Shown: positions 43,920-51,777 of the stretch, piece after piece
Numbering within the stretch: position 1 is the stretch's first letter
How the letters are laid out: every line of letters begins with the position of its first letter
Origin: Lutibacter sp.
GTDB taxonomy: Bacteria; Bacteroidota; Bacteroidia; Flavobacteriales; Flavobacteriaceae
Direction: 5' to 3'
Length of the DNA stretch: 64,000 nt
Assembly: GCA_002733665.1 (NCBI GenBank)
Contig: NVWM01000001.1
Location: 124,001-188,000 of the forward strand
Translations under genes and position numbers: made by a program
The notes under the pieces: model-generated
Seen by the model: only the letters and a program-made list of their open reading frames with translations
Database searches by the model: none
What the model was told of the DNA's origin: nothing

Positions 43920-45281
43920 ATGCAGCAACTTATACAATCTCAAAGAGATTTTTTTAACACCAATGCAACTAAGAGTATTGCGTTTAGAAAACAACAACTT
44001 CAAAAATTCTATGACGTCATCAAAGCCAATGAAAAATTACTGTATGAGGCTATATACAAAGACTTTAAAAAATCAGAATTTGATACTTTTACAACAGAAT
44101 TGGCACTCGTTTATAGCGATATAAAAGAAGCGAAAAAGAAAGTTGGTAAGTGGTCTAAAATCAAACGAAAACGTACTAATTTAACTAATCTTCCTGGAAA
44201 GAGTTATGTGATTCCAGAACCTTTAGGTGTTTCGCTGATTATTGGCGCATGGAATTATCCGTATCAACTATCCTTTGCTCCTGTTGTTTCGGCAATAGTT
44301 GCTGGTTGCACAGTTATATTAAAACCAAGTGAAGTGTCCTCAAATACAAGTGCTGCAATGGCAAAAATTATTAATGAGAATTTTGATCCTCATTTTTTTA
44401 AAGTTGTAGAAGGAGGAATTCCTGAAACAACAGCATTACTCAACGAGAAATTTGATAAAATTTTCTTTACAGGAAGTACAACTGTTGGTAGAATTGTCTA
44501 TCAAGCCGCAGCAAAACACTTAACACCTGTGACCCTAGAATTAGGTGGGAAAAGTCCTGCCTTTATTACCAAAACTGCCAATCTTAAAATGACTGCCAAA
44601 CGCCTTATTTGGGCGAAATTCTTAAATGCCGGACAAACTTGTATCGCTCCAGATTATTTGTTAGTTGATGAGTCTATTAAAGATGAATTACTAGAATTGT
44701 TAGTATCAGAAATTAAAAACTCACATTTTTCTACGGATAATGGTAATTATGTACAAATTGTAAACACACGTAATGCTGAACGCTTGATTTCTATGATTGA
44801 CACTGATAAAATCTATTTTGGAGGAAATCACATTCTTGAAAAACGTCATATAGAACCAACAATCCTCTCTGAAGTTTCGTTTGATGATAAAATTATGGAG
44901 GAAGAAATTTTTGGTCCTATTTTACCTGTCATTTCTTATGACAATCTTCAAGAAACTATTAATAAAGTAAAATCAATGCCCAAACCTTTGTCTTGCTATG
45001 TTTTTACAAAAGAAAACACAGCAAAAAATAAAATATTCAACGAAATCTCTTTCGGTGGAGGCTGTGTAAACGATGCTGTAATGCATATCTCTAACAGTCA
45101 TTTTGGTTTTGGAGGTGTTGGTGAGAGTGGAATGGGTTCATATCATGGTGAAGATGGTTTTAAAGCATTTTCACATTATAAAAGCATTTTAGATAAGTCA
45201 AATCTATTTGAAGCCAACTTAAAATACTATCCACATTCTGAGAAAAAATTATCGATTATTAAGCGTACTATGGGATTGTAA
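43920..45281 (+). CDS. NAD(P)-dependent aldehyde dehydrogenase (class 3-like)
   Basis: A 453-residue ALDH. The catalytic cysteine is in NAGQTCIAPDY, the general-base glutamate is in LELGGKSP, and the cofactor loop is FTGSTTVGRIVYQ. The EEIFGPILPV motif and the late GGVGESGMGSYHG fit the class 3 (fatty aldehyde) group, which is shorter than other ALDHs. A C-terminal hydrophobic tail as in mammalian ALDH3A2 is not present. Oxidation of medium- or long-chain aldehydes is likely. Monocistronic. Confidence 0.93.
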   Translation: MQQLIQSQRDFFNTNATKSIAFRKQQLQKFYDVIKANEKLLYEAIYKDFKKSEFDTFTTELALVYSDIKEAKKKVGKWSKIKRKRTNLTNLPGKSYVIPEPLGVSLIIGAWNYPYQLSFAPVVSAIVAGCTVILKPSEVSSNTSAAMAKIINENFDPHFFKVVEGGIPETTALLNEKFDKIFFTGSTTVGRIVYQAAAKHLTPVTLELGGKSPAFITKTANLKMTAKRLIWAKFLNAGQTCIAPDYLLVDESIKDELLELLVSEIKNSHFSTDNGNYVQIVNTRNAERLISMIDTDKIYFGGNHILEKRHIEPTILSEVSFDDKIMEEEIFGPILPVISYDNLQETINKVKSMPKPLSCYVFTKENTAKNKIFNEISFGGGCVNDAVMHISNSHFGFGGVGESGMGSYHGEDGFKAFSHYKSILDKSNLFEANLKYYPHSEKKLSIIKRTMGL

Positions 45282-45291
45282 AAATGTTATC

Positions 45292-45416
45292 TGTCATTCC
45301 GCACTTGATGCGGAATCCAAAAGAGAACAAAATGGATTCCCGTTTTCACGGGAAAGACAATGAATAGTTCTTATCTATCATAAAAAAAACTGTCATTCTG
45401 AACGTAGTGAAGAATC
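45292..45416. repeat. Palindromic intergenic repeats, families C-like and A
   Basis: A divergent family C element (TGTCATTCCGCACTTGATGCGGAATC, then GATTCCCGTTTTCACGGG with GACA) at 45,292-45,361 is followed by a single family A arm (TGTCATTCTGAACGTAGTGAAGAATC) at 45,391-45,416. Located between the aldehyde dehydrogenase gene and tRNA-His. Confidence 0.75.
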
Positions 45417-45422
45417 AAAAAC

Positions 45423-45448
45423 AAAAAAAACCTTTCATTTCTGAAAGG
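45423..45448 (-). terminator. Terminator downstream of tRNA-His
   Basis: On the minus strand CCTTTCA-GAAA-TGAAAGG forms a 7-bp stem followed by eight T, 13 bases beyond the tRNA 3' end. Confidence 0.8.
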
Positions 45449-45460
45449 CTTTGTCTTTTT

Positions 45461-45536
45461 GGGTGGAAGACGGGATTCGAACCCGCGACCCTCGGTACCA
45501 CAAACCGATACTCTAACCAACTGAGCTACAACCACC
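45461..45536 (-). tRNA. tRNA-His (anticodon GTG)
   Basis: The minus strand carries a full cloverleaf: D arm GCTCAGTTGGTTAGAGT, anticodon stem ATCGG/CCGAG region with loop TTGTGGT (anticodon GTG), and T arm GCGGG-TTCGAAT-CCCGT. The extra G at position -1 opposite C73 is the tRNA-His identity pair. The acceptor stem pairs well at its outer end but shows two apparent T-T oppositions at inner positions 5-68 and 6-67. A CCA tail is not encoded. It stands alone with its own terminator. Confidence 0.93.
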
Positions 45537-45602
45537 ATTTGCAACTTGCGAGCGCAAAGATAACTTTTTTCTTACTTTTGGCAAGTGTTTTTTTTAAAAA
45601 AA

Positions 45603-46328
45603 TTAGATTAAATCATCTAACTTTTTGACAGCCAAATATCTCTCTGTTGTAAACCCTTCAGCAAAGTCTTTTCCAACAAGTCTTCCTAAGTCTTGTGCAC
45701 GATATTTTATGCTATCAATAAAGTTTTTACTGGTTATTGGCGATATAGGTTCTTTACTATTTGGATCGTAAAATTGTGAAGCATACGCCTTTACAGCATC
45801 CATTTTTACATCAACAAACCCTGTAACATCAACTACAAAGTCTGGTTCTAAGTTTTTCCATTGTATATAATGATATACTCTTTTTGGTCGCCATGCATCT
45901 TGTACTTCTCCATCCAACTTTGTTTCAATCTTTCTCAATCCAGATAAAAAACACGCATCGGAAACCAACTTACTCCCTTTACCATGATCTATATGACGGT
46001 CATCTACGGCATTACACAACACTATTTCTGGTTTATATTTTCGTAAAATCTTAATTATTTCTAACTGATGTTCTTTATCGTTAGTAAAAAAGCCATCAGC
46101 AAAACCAAGGTTTTCACGTACAGAAACATTTAATATTTTAGCCGCAGTTGCAGCTTCTCTATCTCTTATTTCTGCTGAGCCGCGTGTTCCCAACTCTCCT
46201 CTAGTTAAATCAAGAATCCCGACTTTTTTACCAAGTGAAACTTCTTTAGCAATTGTAGCTCCACAACCTAATTCTACATCATCAGGATGTGCGCCAATTG
46301 CAAGTATATCTAATTTTATATTTTTCAT
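45603..46328 (-). CDS. bshB1: Bacillithiol biosynthesis N-acetylglucosaminyl-malate deacetylase
   Basis: A 241-residue LmbE/PIG-L-fold zinc deacetylase. The metal motif AIGAHPDDVELGCG is at the N-terminus (HPDD), LDLTRGELGTRG follows, and a late DDRHIDHGKGSKL gives the second zinc ligand (HxxDH-type). It removes acetate from GlcNAc-malate in bacillithiol synthesis, the low-molecular-weight thiol of this lineage. A frame 21 codons longer exists, but the ATG at 46,328 fits the family and lies just after a TACTTTTG promoter box. bshA and bshC are not nearby. Confidence 0.94.
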   Translation of the reverse strand: MKNIKLDILAIGAHPDDVELGCGATIAKEVSLGKKVGILDLTRGELGTRGSAEIRDREAATAAKILNVSVRENLGFADGFFTNDKEHQLEIIKILRKYKPEIVLCNAVDDRHIDHGKGSKLVSDACFLSGLRKIETKLDGEVQDAWRPKRVYHYIQWKNLEPDFVVDVTGFVDVKMDAVKAYASQFYDPNSKEPISPITSKNFIDSIKYRAQDLGRLVGKDFAEGFTTERYLAVKKLDDLI

Positions 46329-46333
46329 CAATA

Positions 46334-46341
46334 CAAAAGTA
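46334..46341 (-). promoter_or_regulatory. Candidate minus-7 box (TACTTTTG) of bshB1
   Basis: Minus-strand TACTTTTG matches TAnnTTTG and ends five bases before the chosen ATG, which would give a nearly leaderless mRNA. Confidence 0.45.
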
Positions 46342-46429
46342 GTGAAAATCCTTATCATAAAAATTTTGAACGAAAAAGCAATAAAATGCACGAAAAATCA
46401 AATGAATGGTAAAGAAAAGCGAATAAAAG

Positions 46430-46460
46430 TTTGGTGAATCCAATTTTTATGCTATATTTG
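46430..46460 (+). promoter_or_regulatory. Bacteroidota-type promoter, TTTG-N19-TATATTTG
   Basis: Both elements of the Bacteroidota housekeeping consensus are present: minus-33 TTTG at 46,430-46,433 and minus-7 TATATTTG at 46,453-46,460, spaced by 19 bases. The LRR gene starts 32 bases later. This is the clearest promoter in the window. Confidence 0.75.
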
Positions 46461-46492
46461 TTATGTAATAAACAATTCAAGTTCCCACAACG

Positions 46493-47338
46493 ATGAAAAC
46501 TTTAAAACTTATTTTACCCGTCTTTTTAGCTTTTACAACGTTCTGTTTTTCGGCTATTTCTGAATCTGAAAAAGAGGTGTTAATTTCATTATACAATTCT
46601 ACCAACGGTGAGAGTTGGAATCAAAAATGGGATTTAACTCAGTCTGCAGAAAATTGGCATGGAGTAACAATTATCAATGACCAAGTTGTTAAACTTAATT
46701 TAAGTTCAAACAATCTCTCTGGAAATTTACCAAGCAATTTAGGTGATTTATCAAACCTACGTGTTTTAGACTTATCATTCAATAAAATAATTGGTGAAAT
46801 TCCGACATCTATCTGTACAATTGTTCCATTAGAAAACATTGTATTGTATATGAATAGATTTGAAGGGAATATTCCTTCTGAAATAGGTGATCTTGAGAAT
46901 TTAAAAGAATTAAGTCTTTTTAATAACGGAATAAGTGGTGAAATTCCAACAAGTATTGGAAGATTGAAAAATTTAATGACTTTGCATTTAAGTAGCAATA
47001 GCATTCAAGGAAGTATTCCATCTGAAATCACAATGTTAAGTCAATTGGAAATTTTAAGTGTTTTTGACAATAAAATGGTTGGTGAAATTCCTATTGGAAT
47101 TGGTCATTTAACTCAATTAACTGAACTTTCTTTAGGTAATAATTCGTTTAATGGAATTGTACCAATTGAAATCACAAACCTAAACAAACTAGCAATATTA
47201 TTGCTTAATAACAATAAATTTGACACAAATATTGATGAAAGAATTGCACAAATTCCTTCATTAATACATTATGAATTATCGTCCCCAAAGATTAAAACCC
47301 CAATAAACATTGAACAAAACTCAATTGTTTTAGAATAA
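46493..47338 (+). CDS. Secreted leucine-rich-repeat protein, plant-type LRR
   Basis: A 281-residue exported protein with a signal peptide (LKLILPVFLAFTTFCFSA). After a cap region with EVLISLYNSTNGESWNQKWD and ENWHGVTI, about seven 24-residue repeats of the form LxxLxxLxLxxNxLxGxIPxxI follow (for example LRVLDLSFNKIIGEIPTSI). That is the plant-specific LRR class, also common in Bacteroidota surface proteins. There is no C-terminal sorting domain, so it is periplasmic or outer-membrane associated. Protein-protein binding is the likely role. It has its own promoter and terminator. Confidence 0.9.
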   Translation: MKTLKLILPVFLAFTTFCFSAISESEKEVLISLYNSTNGESWNQKWDLTQSAENWHGVTIINDQVVKLNLSSNNLSGNLPSNLGDLSNLRVLDLSFNKIIGEIPTSICTIVPLENIVLYMNRFEGNIPSEIGDLENLKELSLFNNGISGEIPTSIGRLKNLMTLHLSSNSIQGSIPSEITMLSQLEILSVFDNKMVGEIPIGIGHLTQLTELSLGNNSFNGIVPIEITNLNKLAILLLNNNKFDTNIDERIAQIPSLIHYELSSPKIKTPINIEQNSIVLE

Positions 47339-47376
47339 CGGTAGTTAAGAAGTTTACAAACAGTTTTAATCGAACT

Positions 47377-47410
47377 AAAATCCGTAAGAATAAAAATTCT
47401 TACGGATTTT
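47377..47410. terminator. Bidirectional terminator between LRR and glutathione peroxidase genes
   Basis: A 15-bp perfect stem (AAAATCCGTAAGAAT and complement) with a short A loop, flanked by A and T runs, between the convergent genes. Confidence 0.88.
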
Positions 47411-47416
47411 TTTATC

Positions 47417-48010
47417 CTAATTTTCTATCCATTCAATAATTGAAGGGTCGTTTGGTAATGTCTTTGGAGAAATAACGCGAACAACTTCGCCATTTTCATT
47501 CAATAAATATTTTTGAAAATTCCAAGAAACTTTTGAATCTTCCAAGCCATTTTTATTTTTTTGAGTTAAAAATTTATAAACCTCGTGCATATCTTTTCCT
47601 TTTACTGATATTTTATTCATCATAGGAAATGTAACTCCAAAATTTTCTTTACAAAAAGTTGCAATCTCAGAATCGGTTCCAGGCTCTTGCCATAAAAAAT
47701 TGTTTGCAGGAAAACCAACAATAGTAAAATTTTGATCTTTATATGTATCGTATAACTCTTGTAATTGCTTATATTGAGGTGTTAATCCACATTTAGATGC
47801 TGTATTGACAATCATAATTTTACTCCCTTTTAAATCAGCAAAATTAAAATCTGTTCCTGATAAATCTTTTACAGAAAACTGATAAATATTCTCTTTATTT
47901 TGAGATAATCTAGATTCCAAATGATTAGCAAATGCTTTATTTACTTTTTTCTCATCTTTACAACTCACTAAACTTAATGTAATACAAAGCAATATAAATC
48001 CTCTTTTCAT
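47417..48010 (-). CDS. Glutathione peroxidase-family thiol peroxidase, lipoprotein form
   Basis: A 197-residue GPx-fold peroxidase. The signal sequence ends in a lipobox (LSLVSC), predicting attachment to the membrane. The active-site cysteine is in NTASKCGLTPQY, with partner VGFPANNF and the WNF triad residue in VSWNFQKYL. Selenocysteine is not used. Members of this group use thioredoxin rather than glutathione; that fits a lineage with bacillithiol. It removes peroxides, probably in the periplasm. It is convergent with the LRR gene and separated from it by a strong terminator. Confidence 0.92.
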   Translation of the reverse strand: MKRGFILLCITLSLVSCKDEKKVNKAFANHLESRLSQNKENIYQFSVKDLSGTDFNFADLKGSKIMIVNTASKCGLTPQYKQLQELYDTYKDQNFTIVGFPANNFLWQEPGTDSEIATFCKENFGVTFPMMNKISVKGKDMHEVYKFLTQKNKNGLEDSKVSWNFQKYLLNENGEVVRVISPKTLPNDPSIIEWIEN

Positions 48011-48172
48011 GTGTTTAATTTTATTATTTTTTATCGGTCACATGCTGTTCATTATTAACCATTCTCTTGAATGAAGAAAATTTTAACATGCTCGTTTTAT
48101 CACTATATAATTAAATATTAACGCAAAAATACAAAAAAGAAACCTTCAGTTGAAAAAATTATATTTATTGAG

Positions 48173-48180
48173 TATCTTCG
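48173..48180 (+). promoter_or_regulatory. Near-consensus minus-7 box (TATCTTCG) of the DUF2520 gene
   Basis: One mismatch to TAnnTTTG. It ends four bases before the ATG at 48,185, which would make the mRNA almost leaderless. Confidence 0.35.
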
Positions 48181-48184
48181 CTTT

Positions 48185-48937
48185 ATGATTTCAGTAGTAA
48201 TTCTTGGTAGCGGAAACGTAGCAACACATTTAACACGAGCATTCTTAAAGGCTAATGCAATTGATGTTGTTCAAGTATATAGCCGAAATCTTAAAAATAT
48301 TGACTACTTAAAGAAAAGAACTTCAATTACTGATGATCTTGAAAATCTAAAAGATGCTGACGTGTATATCATTTCAATTACTGATGATGCTATTGATGAA
48401 TTTTCGAAAAGATTTGATGTGGAAGGGAAAATAGTTGTTCACACTTCTGGAAGTGTTTCTATGAATGCATTAAAAGGTAATTATGACAAAGGAGTCTTTT
48501 ATCCTTTACAAACATTTACAAAAGATACAAAAGTAAAGTTTAAAAAGATTCCGATTTGTATAGAGTCAAGCACAAAAAAAGGATTGATTTTACTTGAAAA
48601 ATTAGCGTCATCAATTTCGAAAAGTGTTTTTACAATAGATTCTAAACAACGAGAAAAACTACACTTAAGTGCTGTATTTGTTAATAATTTCGCAAATCAT
48701 TTGTATCAAATAGGAAATGAAATATGTGAGCAAAATAATGTCCCTTTTGAGGTTTTATATCCGCTAATTAAAGAAACAGCAAAGAAGGTTACAAGGTTAT
48801 CGCCAAAGGAAATTCAAACAGGACCAGCAAAAAGGAATGATGTAAAAGTGATGGAAAAACAACTTTCACAACTGTCAGATCATCAGAAGGAAATATACAA
48901 ATTATTAAGTGCCTCAATTTTAAAAACACATAAATAA
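48185..48937 (+). CDS. Rossmann-like/DUF2520 NAD(P)-binding protein
   Basis: A 250-residue protein. The N-terminal nucleotide-binding LGSGNVATHLTRAF (about 7-20) has the GxGxxA fingerprint. DVYIISITDDAIDEF and HTSGSVSMNAL resemble F420/NADP oxidoreductases and pyrroline-5-carboxylate reductases, and the C-terminal helical part (LSAVFVNNFANHLYQIG) is the DUF2520 domain. The reaction is unknown. It is followed by the KdsC-like phosphatase gene with a 92-bp repeat-bearing gap, an order common in Bacteroidota. Confidence 0.88.
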   Translation: MISVVILGSGNVATHLTRAFLKANAIDVVQVYSRNLKNIDYLKKRTSITDDLENLKDADVYIISITDDAIDEFSKRFDVEGKIVVHTSGSVSMNALKGNYDKGVFYPLQTFTKDTKVKFKKIPICIESSTKKGLILLEKLASSISKSVFTIDSKQREKLHLSAVFVNNFANHLYQIGNEICEQNNVPFEVLYPLIKETAKKVTRLSPKEIQTGPAKRNDVKVMEKQLSQLSDHQKEIYKLLSASILKTHK

Positions 48938-48941
48938 TACT

Positions 48942-49013
48942 TGTCTCCTCGAGCGCAGTCGAGAGGTCTTTTTTATCAATTTATAATAGGTCTCGACTGC
49001 GCTCGACCAGACA
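48942..49013. repeat. Palindromic intergenic repeat, family B, copy 3
   Basis: TGTCTCCTCGAGCGCAGTCGAG and inverted CTCGACTGCGCTCGACCAGACA around a 30-bp AT-rich spacer. It lies between two co-directional genes, 16 bp before the KdsC-like ATG, where it may affect their joint transcription. Confidence 0.88.
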
Positions 49014-49029
49014 AAAAAATACAATTTTA

Positions 49030-49557
49030 ATGAAAAAAAGTTATAAAGAACTCATGCCACAAATCTCTACATTTATATTTGATGTTGATGGTGTTTTAAC
49101 AGACGGAATTGTTACCGTTTTTGAAAACGGTGAATTAGTTCGTCAAATGAATATAAAAGATGGTTATGCACTTAAGACTGCTGTTGATGCAGGTTTTAAA
49201 GTCTGTATTATTTCTGGCGGAAGCAACGAAGGTGTACGTTCTCGCCTAAGTAAATTAGGTCTCACCGATATTTATCTTGGAGCTCACAATAAGATTGAAC
49301 AATATGAAGAAATCTTAAATAAGTACAATTTAAACGCAGAAAACGTCCTTTATATGGGAGATGACATTCCTGATTATCCTGTGATGAAATTGGTCGGACT
49401 TTCTTGTTGTCCTAAAGATGCAGCGCCAGAAATTCAAGAAATTTCAAAATATATTTCTCAAAAAAAGGGAGGAAAAGGTTGCGTTCGTGATGTAATTGAG
49501 CAGGTTCTAAAAGTACAAGGAAAATGGAATGGGAATTTTGAGGCAAAATATGATTAG
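49030..49557 (+). CDS. KdsC-type HAD phosphatase (KDO 8-phosphate phosphatase-like)
   Basis: A 175-residue C0-type HAD phosphatase without a cap domain. The nucleophile aspartate is in FIFDVDGVLTDG, motif II serine in CIISGGS, and motif IV acidic residues in LYMGDDIPDYPVM. The fold and size match KdsC, which dephosphorylates KDO-8-phosphate for lipopolysaccharide synthesis; related proteins act on nonulosonate phosphates. No kdsA or kdsB is in view, so the exact substrate is inferred from family only. Confidence 0.9.
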   Translation: MKKSYKELMPQISTFIFDVDGVLTDGIVTVFENGELVRQMNIKDGYALKTAVDAGFKVCIISGGSNEGVRSRLSKLGLTDIYLGAHNKIEQYEEILNKYNLNAENVLYMGDDIPDYPVMKLVGLSCCPKDAAPEIQEISKYISQKKGGKGCVRDVIEQVLKVQGKWNGNFEAKYD

Positions 49558-49751
49558 TCGCAGAGCGACAGTCAATTTAAATGCTTTTTTTCTTTTTAAC
49601 AATTCTTGACTTTTAAATTTAAAAAAATTAACTTCGCTTATCGTCTCATATAAATTATTAAAACAATTCATATCATGGCATTGGCAGTAATTATCAAACA
49701 TTATCTATCAAAAAATAAACTAACTATAATCATTAAAACAATATTTAAATT

Positions 49752-50675
49752 ATGAGATTAAACAAAACCAATATTTCTTTTACTCTTATCATCTTGATAA
49801 TAGTATCTGTTTCCAATTTATCAGCGCAGGTAAAGAGGACAAAGAAATTTTACATTAAACATGAAACATCTGGTAAATACCTTCATCCTTCCGGAGGATA
49901 TGCCGGAAAAGGAGTCGATCTTGTGCTTTTTGATGGAGTGAAAGAGGAAGCTTCGTTTTATATCGAATATGCTGATGAGGGCAACTGGGGATACCTAGTT
50001 TCTTCAAGTAAACCTTCACTTTCCATCCACCCTCGTGGATCTAGTATTAATTCTGGTGATGGTTCACTCTTATCATTCTGGACGGGGAAATTATTAGGAT
50101 CCCAATTCCGTATCAACCCTGAGACAAAAACCATAGAACATAAAAGTGGACGTTATTGGCATCCTAGTGGAGGATCAGACATGCCGGGAAACGGCACAAA
50201 ACTTGTTATTTTTAAAACATATAATCCAAACACTAAATTCATTGCAGTAAACAGAAACGGTAAAGAAGTGGATCTTCAACTACCGACTAAAGTCTCCACT
50301 CGTTGGAAAAAGGTTTCTTCAAAGGAAAACAATACGCAATTATCTATAAACATAACAGGAGAGTATTCTGTTGGCACATTCAATCGAACTACCACTACTA
50401 ATGAAAAAGAGAGTACAATTTCTGCAGGAATGGAGGGTAGTATGTTTGGTATTGGATTATCGGCTAGTGCTGAGTTTCGCAACCTTTTCAGCGAGACAAA
50501 AGAGAGTGCGAAAGACGAAACAAAAAAAACAACAGAAAAATATGAATTGGGCCCAGGTCAGTCTTTGGTTTTGTGGCAACAAGAATTGGTGAGTACTCAT
50601 TTCAACAGGAAAGAAACTACCCTGAGTACACCAAACATAAAGTGGGAGAAAGTTGGCGTAAATCCAAACAATTAA
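49752..50675 (+). CDS. Secreted beta-trefoil protein with aerolysin-like C-terminal segment
   Basis: A 307-residue exported protein (signal peptide to about residue 26). Residues 32-160 hold three internal repeats keyed by HPSGG (45-49), HPRGS (93-97) and HPSGG (137-141), each followed by a G..LV.F strand: a three-fold beta-trefoil, usually a sugar-binding lectin. Residues about 195-285 have long Ser/Thr-rich alternating strands flanking a glycine-rich amphipathic stretch (ISAGMEGSMFGIGLSASAE). The closing TTEKYELGPGQSLVLWQQ recalls aerolysin/ETX-MTX2 pore-forming modules. Trefoil plus aerolysin module is the architecture of the fungal LSL lectin. A lectin-type toxin is inferred, not shown. 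It is flanked by gaps and has its own terminator. Confidence 0.65.
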   Translation: MRLNKTNISFTLIILIIVSVSNLSAQVKRTKKFYIKHETSGKYLHPSGGYAGKGVDLVLFDGVKEEASFYIEYADEGNWGYLVSSSKPSLSIHPRGSSINSGDGSLLSFWTGKLLGSQFRINPETKTIEHKSGRYWHPSGGSDMPGNGTKLVIFKTYNPNTKFIAVNRNGKEVDLQLPTKVSTRWKKVSSKENNTQLSINITGEYSVGTFNRTTTTNEKESTISAGMEGSMFGIGLSASAEFRNLFSETKESAKDETKKTTEKYELGPGQSLVLWQQELVSTHFNRKETTLSTPNIKWEKVGVNPNN

Positions 50676-51062
50676 GTATTTACTGCTCATCCTAGATACA
50701 GACTACAGTTGTAATATCCATTTAACTCGTGGAATGCAATACAAATATTAGCAGTAAATCATCAAAAAATAAGGAGTCAGTCTATTATAGAATGGCTCCT
50801 TATTTCTTCACGCATTAAATTTTGTTCTCTCCGTTAATTACAAGAGGCCACATTAATTATTGTTATATTAATAAATAATCTAATTGATATAAACTACTGC
50901 CAACAAAGCATCTAATTTATTGCTTGGTTCTCGCCTACTTACGAAAATTATCGTGGAGTTTCTATTCCGTTTTTATTTACTAAATTTAGAATTTGAAATA
51001 CGCAACAAATCATACACAAACACGATAAGCGTAACTCCGATAATTCCACGAATTTTCAACTA
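50676..51062. other. Gap between the trefoil gene and pcm
   Basis: These 387 bases hold a terminator hairpin at 50,767-50,805 and, near pcm, a possible 28-codon minus-strand frame (50,973-51,059, TTG start) encoding one hydrophobic helix. The rest shows no gene. An imperfect inverted repeat with TCGTGGA and TCCACGA arms joins 50,951-50,957 and 51,045-51,051. Confidence 0.6.
50767..50805 (+). terminator. Terminator of the beta-trefoil gene
   Basis: A stem of AAATAAGGAG with complement CTCCTTATTT around a 19-base loop that itself pairs in part. It lies about 90 bp after the stop codon. Confidence 0.65.
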
Positions 51063-51737
51063 CTAGTTCTTCTTCTTTAGCATCGGTACAAAACGAAAAT
51101 CACCAAATTCATGTTTTTCAAATTCTTTTGCTCCTTTTCTTATAAATAGCGTCATAATTTGAACATCATCACCAACAGGAATAACAAGCCTTCCTCCTAT
51201 TTTAAGTTGACTCAATAAAGGTTTTGGCACAAATGGCGCTCCTGCGGTTACTATGATTCCATCAAAAGGTGCTTCCTCTTCTAATCCAACATAACCATCA
51301 CCAAAAATTACTTTTTTTGGCTTGTAGCCTAACTTTGGAAAGAATAACTTGGTTTTTCTAAACAGTTCTTGCTGACGTTCAATCGTAAATACTTTTGCAC
51401 CTTTTTCTAATAAAACTGCAGTTTGGTATCCAGAACCTGTACCAATTTCTAAAATTTCATGCGCTGGTTTTATTTCTAATAATTGTGATTGAAAAGCAAC
51501 TGTATATGGTTGTGAAATTGTTTGATCAGCAGCAATGGGAAATGCTTTATCTTGATATGCAAAATCTTCGAAAGACGAATCCATAAATAAATGTCGAGGA
51601 ATTTTTTTAATGGCATTCAAAACACCTTTATCTGTTATTCCTTTTTCTATCAGCACTTTAACCAATCTATTTCGAAGTCCTTGATGCTTTGTAGTATCTC
51701 TCAATATATTAAAATTTGGATGCCTAAAAATACTCAT
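51063..51737 (-). CDS. pcm: Protein-L-isoaspartate O-methyltransferase
   Basis: A 224-residue SAM methyltransferase that repairs isoaspartate in aged proteins. The SAM motif is LEIGTGSGYQTAVL, preceded by the substrate segment ADQTISQPYTVAFQ with the conserved serine that marks PCMT. FDGIIVTAGAPFVP and LKIGGRLVIPVGD complete the pattern. The length is typical. It is divergent from the Gfo/Idh/MocA gene with 40 bp between the start codons, so the two promoters overlap. Confidence 0.95.
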   Translation of the reverse strand: MSIFRHPNFNILRDTTKHQGLRNRLVKVLIEKGITDKGVLNAIKKIPRHLFMDSSFEDFAYQDKAFPIAADQTISQPYTVAFQSQLLEIKPAHEILEIGTGSGYQTAVLLEKGAKVFTIERQQELFRKTKLFFPKLGYKPKKVIFGDGYVGLEEEAPFDGIIVTAGAPFVPKPLLSQLKIGGRLVIPVGDDVQIMTLFIRKGAKEFEKHEFGDFRFVPMLKKKN

Positions 51738-51755
51738 AAAACTCCAAAAAATTCT

Positions 51756-51763
51756 TATTTTTG
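51756..51763 (+). promoter_or_regulatory. Candidate minus-7 box (TATTTTTG) of the Gfo/Idh/MocA gene
   Basis: Exact TAnnTTTG match 14 bases before the ATG at 51,778. It lies inside the 40-bp divergent space next to pcm. Confidence 0.45.
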
Positions 51764-51777
51764 AAAAAACTTAAATT

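Noticed and set aside
49507-49701. 64-codon minus-strand frame between the KdsC-like and trefoil genes
   Set aside because: It overlaps the end of the KdsC-like gene, has an odd Cys/Phe-rich composition and no promoter.
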